The position numbers were made by a program, and so were the translations under genes. Positions 1-12,000 of a stretch of 64,000 nt of DNA are shown in pieces; the stretch's first letter is position 1, and every line of letters starts with the position of its first letter. This DNA is from Eublepharis macularius. Lineage: Eukaryota > Chordata > Lepidosauria > Squamata > Eublepharidae. A model generated the notes under the pieces. That model saw only the letters and a program-made list of their open reading frames with translations, was not told the DNA's origin and searched no databases. The DNA is taken from assembly GCF_028583425.1 (NCBI RefSeq), contig NC_072806.1:38238001-38302000 (forward strand), written 5' to 3'.

Positions 1-1759
1 GAATCAATTCAGAATTTGGGAGAATTCTCAATTTTTTCTGATTTGGAAAAAAAATTCAGATTTACCAATTTTTTGGTTGCACACGCCTAGCTCTGACACA
101 TTTAAGTCTTTGGCCTCATTTGGCTCAGAAGCAAACACCACTAAAATGACTGGACTCGGAGGACTTTTCTCAGCAATCATTTTATTCACTATCAAGGGTC
201 AAAGAGGCAGGAGGGGCATGCCTTGTGATTAAGACTGTCTGTTTGATGAGTAGGGCATGTTCACAAATTGAGGGAAATTTCCTTCTGAACAGGGAAACTT
301 CAAACGCTAACAAGCCACAGCCATTCACCCAATTCTCATATAACGCCAACTCTCAAATAAAGCCCTTCTCCCGTCCCTACTACACCTGAAGACTCTACTG
401 TGCATGTTGCATGAGTTCACTCTGCAATATTCCTCCCCTGCCCCCAGTTCTATGCTGGTCCATTGCCAACTAAGCAGTGATGTAGTTACAGGGACTGGGG
501 GGCCTACTGGTCCTCGCCAGCTGTCATGTGTTTGCTTCTATGGTCCCGCAGAATAATGGCATTGTGACGTAACCAGTAAACCACAATCCATTGCTGGTGG
601 GCCATACTGGCCAATTTAATGCAGGCTTCAGAAGTTGTGCCTATCTCCCAACAGCCAGACCAAATTTTGTTCTCTCTTGGAAACAGTACAGCATTAAGAA
701 AGCAAAACAGACTGCATCCTGCAATAGGAAACCCATACTCCCCGAGTATTTTTTTTTATAGGGTGAAACAAGAAACTGTCCTTTCCAACATTAAGGCAGC
801 TGTTCTCAATGGGTATTAGCCATTATGGCTTTATGGAAAACTCCGTGCTCAGAAGCGATGTGGCCTCTCTGAAGGCCAGCTGCCAGGGAAGAACAGCAGG
901 CAGCTTTCGCATGCGCGCTATGCTTGTAGGCTCGCGGGAAGCCTCTGGCACGGCCACCACAGGATGTTGCCTTTTCCATCACCCCAACTGCACCTGAGAA
1001 GAGTTACTGCCTTGTTATGAATATTTGTGTCCGAGGAAGGGTTTTGCCAATTCTCAAGATGCTGGATTCTCTTCCCAGGACAGACAATGTACCCAACACT
1101 GAGAATTCCTGAACACAGACGCACAGACCCCTCTGCTTGCCACGGTGTCTGAAGATGAGCCCCTATTGATCCTCTCTAAATAGTTAAGAATTCATGCTGA
1201 AATGAACTGCAAGATGGTTGTTTTGAATACATTCAAAGGCAACTAGCTGTGGGACATAGTGAAATCAACCAGTTTTAAAGGGATTCGTTTGTGAAGTCTG
1301 AACATCTGATCCCGATGAAGGCAGGAGCACGCAACATTTGTATGCTGTACCACTTACAGAACTCTAAGTCCTCTCATGATGTTGTTGCATAAGCGCACTG
1401 AATTCTCCGGGAAAAAACAAGAAGCACCTAACTAAAGTCAGAAATTCACCCTCTTTAATCAGAATTAGTCTGTGGGTCTTGTGTACACATGACACAAGAT
1501 CTTCTCAGAAAGAGAAATTACTTGCAACAAAGATGAGAAATTCTGCTGAAGACCTACCTTTCTGAAAAGGAGCTCAGGGCAACATATTCCACGCCCCGCC
1601 CCATTTCATTTTCACAAACACCCTCAAAGACAAGTTACCCCAGTACAACGCACAGCTGGCCTCAGCTTTGGAGCAGAGTTTCTATTTTAACCCAGTCCAG
1701 GCCTCACACCGACCATTTTCAAGTATCTTTTCCACCAATAATAATACCCAACTCAAAAG
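1..1759. other. unexplained flank downstream of AKAP1
   Basis: No gene, RNA or convincing complete repeat was recognised here. The first 100 bases contain degenerate T- and A-rich copies of AATTCAGA-like words, suggesting the end of an old interspersed repeat. A TTTATT at 181-186 reads as AATAAA on the minus strand and could be a distal poly(A) signal of AKAP1, but nothing else supports it. Short ORFs (up to about 70 residues) have no recognisable content. Confidence 0.4.
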
Positions 1760-2994
1760 CCATGTTTAAATTCATGTATGTTTTAATGGTATTAAATTAA
1801 CTTAAATTATTTGATTCTTTTTTTAAATTCCACATTTGAAACCAATCTAAAGAGGAGCAAAGAGAGCAAGACACACCACTGCAATATTAATTCCAAATGT
1901 TACCCTCCCCCCTCTTTTTTGAAGTCAGATCTGTACAACAAAGTAGTAGCAAAGAGTCTGTATATTACTGTCCATCCCATTCAGCAAGCTAGCGGAAACA
2001 GTCATCCTATACATAAGAGTGCAAAAGGCCCCCACAGCTTCCAGCACTTCGCTGCACTGATATAAGCCAAATCATTCTTAATTACAGAGGACATTTCGGT
2101 GTAAAAAAGTTGATTTCATTTTATGTTCCCTTTTAGGTTTTTTTCTCCAGTGTTATTCCCCCCTCTTGTACAAAATATTACAATATTTTTATATATATTT
2201 ACATAGGTTGTTGCACAGCTAGAAAACTGGAATCCTATCTATCAGGCTTGGCAATCAATTTTTGTTTGTTTAAGCATGATCTGGGGATTTAAAAAAAGAT
2301 TGCTGCTATCATGGTTTATTTAATCAGTTTAAGGAGTCTGCAAAATGGCAGTTGCTTTTTCTTGCACAAACTGAGCCTTAATTATAAAACCAAGTCAACA
2401 ACAAAAACAGTACCACAATGATGGTTCTCCATTCATTTTCCAGCTACTACCATCAAGCTGACTACAGCCAACACGTTTGGAAATTCAGAAAAACATGGGG
2501 CTGTGCGCTCCCAGAACTCCAGCCCTTTCCTTTACTTATTGCTGGTCTGAAGAGATCTTTGCTTCCAAGCAGGATTATCTCAAATGTTAATGCAGCAGTC
2601 AGTCTGACAATGGGTGTGTGTGTTCAACACACAAGTTTAAATCCATGGCAATTTCCCATCCTACCCTGACAGGATTTTTCATTCATATATACTTTTTTTT
2701 AATCTTTTGGACCCAGGTAAGGGAGAGAAGAAAAAAATTAGGCTTCAGAGATACAGTATCTTTATGGCTTATGGTTTAACTCCCTTCCTTGCGACAAAAT
2801 GAAGTACACAGGTGGAAAAATGCATAACTATCAGATGAACATATTGGATCAGACCAGATGTGCCAACAGCATATGCTTTGTGTGTTGAAAGGGATCGCCA
2901 AACCTGATTCTGAAACAGTGCCAACACACACACAAAGGCAATATAAAGGAGTGGACAAGGGAGACAACTAGTCAGGAGAACACCAGCGCCTTTC
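1760..2994 (-). other. AKAP1: probable AKAP1 3' untranslated region
   Basis: This stretch follows directly after the AKAP1 stop codon at 2997-2995. It is AT-rich and free of recognisable repeats, most clearly between 1730 and 2420, which contrasts with the repeat-filled introns and fits a maintained 3'UTR. Candidate poly(A) signals read on the minus strand are AATAAA at 2320-2315 and ATTAAA at 1787-1782. I took the second for the approximate end; the true cleavage site cannot be fixed from sequence alone. Confidence 0.4.
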
Positions 2995-3057
2995 CTAGTA
3001 GCTTTCAATCCACTTCGCGAACCCTCTTTCCACCATGGTCCGGTTTATAGACACCAA
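2995..3057 (-). CDS. AKAP1: AKAP1 exon 11 (C-terminus and stop)
   Basis: Acceptor CTCTTCCAG|TTGGTG at 3058/3057. Twenty codons encode [20 protein letters not shown], then TAG at 2997-2995. Human ends [24 protein letters not shown], so this protein stops three residues earlier. The intron before it is 9.6 kb because of the nested transposons. Confidence 0.93.
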   Translation of the reverse strand: MVSINRTMVERGFAKWIESY

Positions 3058-6000
3058 CTGGAAGAGAGGAAAACGATTTAAGTTGCCTCATGCAAGGAAA
3101 GCCTCTTTATGGGTTTACATGACAATCAAGGAAGGAGAATGGCGTAAGAAGAAGCCTGCTGTGTATAACATACTCATGTCTTCAGATAATTGCTACCATA
3201 AGACAATGATACCATAATGAAGAATATCTCAGTTCCTCAGAGTGGCTTGCTTGCTCTTGCACCACAAACCCTAAGGATTTTGTTTTATAAATTTACTCTA
3301 AAAATTCTGACATTAGCACTAGGGGTGGGTGGGTGGGAGCGGAGCTGCAACTATACAGAAATATGGACAGGATGTAACACCTGGTACAGCATTCAGCTTC
3401 TTAGAGATTTGTCTAAATACTGAACACAAGTTTCTAGCCCTTCAGCCTTACTGGGGAGCAATGCCTGTTGATCTAAAAGCCAGGCAGGCTAAGTCAAGGA
3501 ATTCCAGTGCAGGACGGTCATGGGGAAGACTGGTAGGCAGGTCAGAACAGCAGGTCTCACAGAGATGCGCTTGGCAGCCTCCTGCGTGGGTGGGTACTTG
3601 AAGCTCACTGGGGACATGAACAGGGCACCTTAACAGCTTATGGCCTACCACGTACCAGTTCCTCAGCTTTGGTCTCTCTGAACACAAGTAGTACAGATTT
3701 GCCGAAAAACAGTGTTGCGCTTACCTGTAACTGTTGTTCACAGAGCTCTTCTGTGCAGGCACACCTGGGCACACACAGCAGGCCTGCCGATCGGAGATTT
3801 CTAAGCTATCTATTAATCGAAGAGTTTGACAATCCCTGTCTTTGGAGTTCTGACAAAAAGTCTAAGATGTGATCTAATGAACATTCAGTGGCATTAATGT
3901 CTCTTTTTTCTGCCCACGCAGTGAACCTTCCCCACTTCCAAGCCACAGGACTGTCTGGTGGATGGGCGTCTGGCCTATCCACCAGAGCTACATCTGGGGA
4001 AACCCCTTACGGTGTTATTAACCACGCTGTCAACCGGAGCTTGTCCACATCGTGATGCAGTGTCCCTTTTCAGGACAACAGGTCTGGTACATCGGGTAAG
4101 TGGAGAATCTTGTTGTTGGCCAGTTTCAACAGGCTGTGGAACCACAGCTGCCTGGGCCAATATGGGGCTAACAGTATTATCTTGGTGTTCTCTGACTGTA
4201 TCTTGCTCACTACCCGTGCAAGTAGGGGAATAGGTGGGAAAGCATCATACAGATGTCCTGACCTGCTCAGCTGGAACGCAACTCACGAAGAACCCTTTCC
4301 CTGGCCGCCTCTTGAGCAAAACCATTTGGTCTTCCAATTTTCTTTTGTTGTGAATAAATCTACATCTGGGAATCCCCATTGTTGAAAAATAGGGACTATG
4401 TACTTGTCTCGAATGGCCCAATCATGTGGGTTTACACCTAACCTGCCTGAGTCTGTCTGCAATAGTATTGTCTGTTCCCAGTACGTGTACCGCACTGATG
4501 CCAATGTTTTGACCTATGGCCCAAGTCCACAGTGACATGTCCTCTTTGCAGAGTGTCCGGGAGGTAGTGCCTCCTTGCTTGTTTAAGTAAAACATTGCAC
4601 TGGAGTTGTCTGTGAGAATCTGCACATTTCTTCCTTTCACTACATCTGTAAATGAAACTAAGATATAATAGATAGCTCTTTATTCTAATAAATTTATGTG
4701 GAAACCACCTTTCATTGGGTTCCCATGGGCATAGGGCCCCTCACAGTGTGCACTCTAACCTGTGTTTGATGCATCTGTGGTGATAGAAACTTCTGCTATG
4801 GTATGTCTGAATTGGACCCCTTTAAACAAATGCTCAGCCATGAGCCACCATTGAAGGGACTTCAAAATTGTTCTGGGAATGTTAAACTTCCTCTCTTGCG
4901 AGACCGATTCCCCATGAAACACTGAAATAAACCATAATTGCAGTTCCCTCATTCATAACCTTGCAAAGGGAGCGACTGCCGTGGTGGACACCAGAAGCCC
5001 TAATAAGGTCTGAATTCCCCCTGCTGGTAGGAAACGGCATTCCTGAAAAATCCAAATTATCCCTTTTATCTTTCTTGCCCTCTCTTCAGGTAAAATAGCC
5101 TTGTTGGCTGAACCACCCGCTGTTGCAACTATGAACTGGATTTGTTTAGTTGGCTCTAATCTAGATTTTTTCTGGTTTACGAAAAGACCTAGTTGCAAGC
5201 AGGTACACAAGGTTACTGTCACTTATCTAAATGCTCCTCCTTGCCAGAGGCAGAGCAGAAGCACCTGGGCTGAGGCCAGAGCACATGGTGGAGAGCTGCG
5301 GCTAGAAGGCAAGGGGTTGTGGTCTTTCTGCCCTTTTGCCCTTTGCCTTTCCTAGCTACTGTGTGAGAAGCGGAGGGTGAGTGGGTTCTGTGTAGCTTGC
5401 TAGAGAGTGCTCCTGGTTAAGTTCTGTGTGGGGCTGTTGGGGGCTGAGGGAATTGCTGTTGTTTGCTGCTGGTTGCTGTTGCTCTTGGTTACAAGCCCCG
5501 CCCCCTCGTGTCCTGGGCCCCTGCTGGGCTAGGCAGGGAGTGACCTTTTGAAACAAAAGGCTCCTCCTCGCCAGAGGCATGAGCCTTTGGCACGAGCCCA
5601 AGGGCTCTTGGCCTGTGGCTCTTAGCCTGGGGATCTGCCTGGGGGACCTGAAACTCTGCTGGTATACTGGTTCTGCTGGTACTCTAGGTATATATTTGGA
5701 AGGCAATCCTGTCTACTGAAGCCCCCTTCGCAGTCACCTGCATGGAGTGTGTCATGTTTGTTTTTCTCCCAGAAGAGAAGACAGAGTTCACTTGCCAGAA
5801 GTGTAAGCTGGTCAGAGTTTTGGAAGAAAAGGTTCAGAGCCTGGAGGAGAGGATCACCACCCTTCAGGAGATCAAGGAGGGAGAGGATTTTATGGACAAC
5901 AGCCTGGGGGCTCCGCACAGCCAAGAAGAGGAAAGTCAAGGAGGAGAAGAAAGAGTCAATCTCCCTTCTGAGCCTACTCTCAGATCTACGGTACAAACCC

Positions 6001-9000
6001 AAAGACATCATCGAAGAAGATGCTCTGGTCCACTTGAGCTCAAGAATCACTTTGAAGTGCTAGAGATGGTGACGGAGATGAGAGTGGAAGGAGAACTGCA
6101 AAGATCTGGAAGAGGGAGTACAGAAGACATGGGGCCACATGGAAGTGGAAAAAAAGGGAAGGTGGTGGTTGTTGGGGACTCTTTGCTCAGGGGTATGGAA
6201 CGCCATGTCTCTAGGCCAGATCCCCAATCCCGAGAGATGTGTTGCTTGCCGGGGGCCAGAATTCAGGATACTACCGACTGGCTGCCGAAACTCATCAAGC
6301 CTGCTGATAAGTACCCGTTTGTGCTGATTCATGTGGGAACGAATGACACAGCTGCGAATACTGTTGCAAGAATTAAAGAGGATTATGAAGCTCTTGGAAG
6401 GCAGCTGAAGACATAGGGGGCTCAGGTGGTATTCTCTTCTATCCTTCTAGTCACAGGGAGAGGAGCACGCAGGGAGCAGACCATACTTGAGGTGAATCGC
6501 TGGCTGAGATGATGGTGCCGGCAGGAGCGCTTTGGGTTCTGGAACCATGGGATAGGTTTTCTTAGAGAAGGCCTTCTAGCACATGATGGGCTTCACCTCT
6601 CAAGGGCAGGGAAGAAAACGTTTGGAACGAACCTGGAGAACTTCATCAGGAGAGCTTTAAACTGATGCCACAAAGGGCAGGGGATGATCGACATGGGGAC
6701 TTCAGTGATGAAGTGAACACAGTGGGGACCCACCTGGGTAGGAAAGGTCAAAGAAAGGTACAAGGCTACAAGTGTCTATATACCAATGCCCAAAGTATGG
6801 GTAATAAGAAAGAAGAGCTTGAGCTTCTATTGCAAACAGAGGGCTATGATATAGTAGGAATTACTGAGACTTGGTGGGATGATTCCCATGACTGGAATGT
6901 GCTAGTGGATGGGTATGAGTTGTTCAAGAAAAACCGGAAGGGTAGAAGAGGAGGTGGAGTGGCGTTGTATGTGAGGAGAGGGCTTGATTGTCAAGAAGTT
7001 ATGGAGAATGGGGCGGACAGCCCAGTGGAAAGCATATGGGTAGAAATAAGGGAAGGACAAAGGGTATTATTGTTGGAGTCTGCTACAGACCACCTGACAA
7101 GCGAGAAGAAATGGATGCTGCCCTCTTTGAACGGATTGGTAGAGTATCCAGACATCAGAACCTTGTAATTATGGGTGACTTCAACTTCCCCGATGTGTGC
7201 TGGGAGACAGGCTCAGCAGAGCATCATGAATCACGCAATTTCCTGACCTGCCTTGCCGATAACTTCCTTTTTCAAAAGGTGGAGGAAGCTACAAGGGGCT
7301 TGGCTGTACTAGACTTGATATTAACCAACAGGGAAGAATTGGTAGATGAGATGAAGGTGGTGAGGACGTTTGGGGGAAGTGACCATGTCCTCCTTGAATT
7401 CCAGTTGCTGTGGGGGGCCAAGGACGTTCGTAGCCAGACTCGTAGGTTAGATTTTCGTAGGGCCAACTTCGATGAACTCAGAGGCTTGATGAGAGTCATT
7501 CTGTGGGGGAGTGTGCTGGAAGGGAAAGGAGCGAGTGAAGGGTGGGCCCTTTTCAAACATGAGCTTTTGCAAGCTCAAGCCCTCACTATCCCAGCAAGAC
7601 GGAAACATGGTAAGGGCTCCAAGAAACCCATGTGGATGTACAGAGAGCTCCAGAATAAGCTAAGGGAGAAAAAGGAAATGTTCAGGAAATGGAGAGAAGG
7701 ACAGACCTCTAAAGAGGAGTATATGAGGGTTACTAGGTACTGCAGATCAGCCATCAGAGAGGCCAAAGCTCAGTACGAGCTGGGTCTGGCCAGGAGGGCT
7801 CGCTACAATAAGAAAAACTTCTACAGATATGTGAGAACCAAACGCAAGGTAAAAGAGGCAATTGGACCGCTGTTGGGAGTAGATGGAGAAACTCTGATGC
7901 AGGACAGAGAAAAAGCAGACAGGCTTAATGACTTTTTTGCCTCTGTTTTCTCCCTGAAGAACTCAGGCACATCTAGAGATAGTAGAAAATGTGGCAGGAC
8001 ACCTGAGTGGCTAGTTGACATTGACAGAGAGGTAGAGGAGAGGCATCTGGCTGCACTGGATGAATACAAATCCCCTGGGCTGGATGGGGTGCACCCAAGA
8101 GAGCTGAAAGAACTTTCTAGAGAACTTGCAGAACCCCTGTCCATCATCTTCAAGGCCTCCTGGAGGACTGGGGATGTGCCACAAGATTGGAGAAGAGTGA
8201 ATGTTATCCCAATCTTTAAGAAAGGGAGGAAGGATGACCCGGGAAACTACAGGCCGGTCAGTCTGACTTCTGTTGCTGGGAAGATATTAGAACAGATTTT
8301 AAAGGGATCAATCTGTAAGCATCTGAAGGACTGCTCAGTGATCCGGGGAAGTCAGCATGGTTTTGTTCCTAACAGATCTTGCCAGACCAACCTGGTTTCC
8401 TTCTTTGATCGACTGACCAGCTTACTGGATCGGGGGAACTCTGTTGACGTGATTTATCTGGATTTCAGTAAAGCTTTTGATAAGGTCCCCCATGACATTC
8501 TGATGGGCAAACTGGAAGACTGTGGACTGGACTATAGGACAGTTCGGTGGATAGGGAACTGGTTGAAGGACCGCACTCAAAGAGTGGTGGTCAATGGCAT
8601 TTCATCAGATTGGAGGGAGGTGTCCAGTGGGGTGCCGCAGGGCTCGGTTTTGGCCCTGGTACTTTTCAATATTTTTATCAATGATCTGGATGAAAGAGTG
8701 GAAGGGCTGCTCATTAAATCTGCTGATGATACCAAATTGGGAGGAGTAGCAAACACCCAAGAAGATAGAATTAAAATTCAACAAGACCTGAATACTCTGG
8801 AGAAGTGGGCAGCTGTGAATAGGATGCAATTCAACAAAGACAAGTGCACAGTATTACATCTGGGCCACAAAAATGGGAAGCACAAATACTGGATGGGGGA
8901 TACACTTTGGGCAGTAGTATATGGGAAAGGGATCTTGGGGTAAGAGTGGACTGTAAACTAAATATGAGCAGTCAGTGTGATGCGGTGGCAAAAAAGGCTA

Positions 9001-12000
9001 ATTCAATCTTGGGTTGTATCAAAGGGGCCATAGCGTCAAAATCGCAGGAGGTCATAGCCCCTCTCTATACTGCCTTGGTCAGGCCACACCTGGAGTATTG
9101 TGTGCAGTTCTGGAGGCCTCACTTCAAAAAGGATGTGGACAAAATCGAGAGGGTGCAGAGGAGAGCGACAAGAATGATCAGGGGTCTGGAGACTAAGCCC
9201 TACGAGGTAAGGCTGAGGGCCTTGGGAATGTTTAGTTTGGAGAAGAGGAGGTTGAGGGGGGACATGATTGCTCTCTTTAAATATTTGAAAGGCTGTCATT
9301 TGGAGGAGGGCAAGGAGCTGTTCCAGTTGGCAGCAAAGGGTAGGACCCAAAGCAATGGGCTTAAATTACATGCACAAACGTACCGGCTGGATATTAGGAA
9401 GAACTTTTTCACGGTCAGAGTAGTTCAAAAGTGGAATCAGCTGCCTAGGGAGGTGGTGAGCTCCCCTTCACTGGCAGTTTTCAAGAAGAGGCTGGATGAA
9501 TACTTGTCAGAGATGCTTTAGGCTGATCCTGCACGGGGCAGGGGGTTGGACTAGATGGTCTGTATGGCCCCTTCCAACTCTTATGATTCTATGATTCTAT
9601 CTATGGACCTCCTCCTCCGACATACCTGTAATGAGCCAATTGTCCAGGTAGGGATAAAGAGGACATTCTAATGTTCAAAGGTGGGCAATAACCACCGCCA
9701 TGCACTTAGTGAAAACACGTGGTGCAGTAGATAAACCAAAAGGAAAGGCCCCAATATTGGAAAATCTCACCTTCCTATATAAATCTAGGGAACTTCCTAT
9801 GCGCTGGGTGAACAGAGACATGGAAGTAAGCATCCTTAAGGTCTAATACAGCGAACCAACAATCTCTTGCCAACTGTGTCAAGACTGTGTGTAAAGTTGT
9901 CATCCAGAATTTTTGAGTGGTAATAAATTTATTCAGATCCCTCACGTCTAGAATGGGTCTATGTTCCCCATCCTTCTCATCCACTAAAAAGAACCTTGAA
10001 TAGATACTTAGTTTTGTTTCTTCTTTTTAGACGGGTTGTATTGTACCCTTATCCATTAGTGCTTTCAGTTCCACCACCAGTTCTGGTCGTTTCTGACTTT
10101 CTGAGCAATTAGGAAGACTCAGACATGGGGAACAATCAAACTCAACTTTATAACCTTCAAGAACAATATTCAGAACCCATGTATCAGTGGCGATAAGAGC
10201 ACCATGCATCACAGGATGGTAACAGCCTTTCACCAAAGGTGGGTTCTGGACCCTGGTCTAGTCAGAACTGCTTGGTGCCTTGATGCTGATCCTTGGGCTG
10301 ATGCGATTGTGGCCCCTGCCTAGGTCTGTGGGGCTGCTTCCTTTTTGCGAAGCCCTCTTAATTGCCCTGGTAAGACCTTTGGGAAGGATATGCGTATCCC
10401 TGATAGGGCTGGAAGCGATAAGACTTCCCTTTGTATTGAGATTCTTGTCTGAACTGTCTTCCTTGGCTTTGCTGTGTTGGCGGGAGGATGCCATAGGAAT
10501 GTGCTGTCTGACGATCTTTCCTTTTCTGGGATAGGTAATCATCCGTCCTTTCTGAAAAGAGCATCTTCCCCTCCAAGGGCAAGTCTTCCACCTCCGCACG
10601 TGTCTCGGCGGGTAGTGCTGTTGCACGCAGCCATGCAGGCCTTCTCGGTACCCCCGCAGATGGCAGGGATCTCACCGAGATGTCAGCAGCATCACGTCCA
10701 GCGTTCATTTGATGCCTGGCAAGCCTCAATGCTTCCCCTTGAATGACTCTGGCCAGAGACCTCGGCTCTTCTGGCAACTTGTCATGGAAGGCAGCTGCTT
10801 TGCTCCAAAGAAAAATTCGGCATGCTCCCATCATTGCATTGTCATTTGCAATGTTTATGTTCAAGGCAGCTGAAGAACAGTTTTCTTCCTATGGCATCCA
10901 CTTTGTTTCCTTCTTTATCAGAAGGGGTGGAGTGTGGGCCTTGTCTCGGGTGTGTCTGCATTTCCTCAGTTACAAGCGAGGAGGGTGGAGGATGTGCCAA
11001 CAGAGGCTCTCAGCCTTCTTAGTGGTGGCTATAGCCGATGCGCGTTTCTCTGGAAGAGCATTCATCATCTCAGCTCGTCCCTCGATGATGAGGAAAGCTA
11101 CGTTAGATGTAGAGCCTGAGTAGAGATCCTTGAGAAGCTTATCTTTGGGCTTGGGTTCAGTTGAGGAGATATCTGTCTCCAAGGATCCTCATGAGTTGCT
11201 CTGTATACACCCGGAAATCATCCATAGGCCATGTGTTTCCCGTGTCCCCCACTGTCTCATCTGGTGATGGGTCTGAGCGGTTACTAGGACTGTCTGCGGC
11301 CAGGTATGGGTCAGGACCAGCTTCTGATTCAGAAAACTGGAAAGCCCTCCTGGAGCTGGAGAAGGAAAGTTGTCTCCTCAATGGTCTTGGAGACAGTTCC
11401 CTGGGCCATACGTTTGTGGGGTATGCTCCCCCAGTGCCCACCTCACAGTAAGGTCTGTTAGTATGTCTGGAATAACTCCTTCTAGACAACAGTTGAGTGG
11501 GGAGATCAATATCTCCCGTGTGAGATCTCTCCTGACAAGCTTGGTGACAAGTGTCCTGGAGCACACTGAAGACGTCCTGGAGTGCACTGAAGGAGTATGG
11601 GGAGGTTTGATAAGCAGGACCTACTAGACAAGCCATCCACTCCTAGGAGGTGTCCCAGGAATATCCTCCTTAGGGGCCAGATGTTTGGTCTTCCTTCTCT
11701 TCTTCCTAGGAGGCTCTTCCTCAGAAATTGCTTCTCTGCCAGATGGTTCTGACGTAGCCTGGAAAGGAGTCTTGGAGGCTTTTGACTGTTGGGTCCGGTG
11801 CATCGGATCCGATAGCATTGGAGACCGTGGATTCGATTTATCAGGTTGGGCTCAGGTCAGTTCCGTCAAGCTCTATGTTTTGAGCAGCATCGGTTCTGTC
11901 TGTCCTGGTTGGATCCGAGTCGATTCCAGTGCACTTAATGCCTCAAGTGATATGGAATGGAACTCCGAGGAGTTCTCAACTCCAAAGAGCTGGGTCATGG

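Larger units (their letters stand above)
5225..9603 (+). mobile_element. CR1 LINE, near full length, nested in the DIRS fossil
   Basis: A 4.4-kb CR1 in the orientation opposite to AKAP1. It has a GC-rich 5' leader (5225-5741), ORF1, ORF2 and the family's 3' end with the ATGATTCTATGATTCTAT repeat at 9583-9600. The DIRS reverse transcriptase continues on either side, so CR1 arrived later. The 5' edge is placed where DIRS-like coding stops and is good to about 10 bases. CR1 normally makes poor or no target duplications and none is obvious here. Two frameshifts in ORF2 and two stops in ORF1 make the copy inactive but not ancient. Confidence 0.9.
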
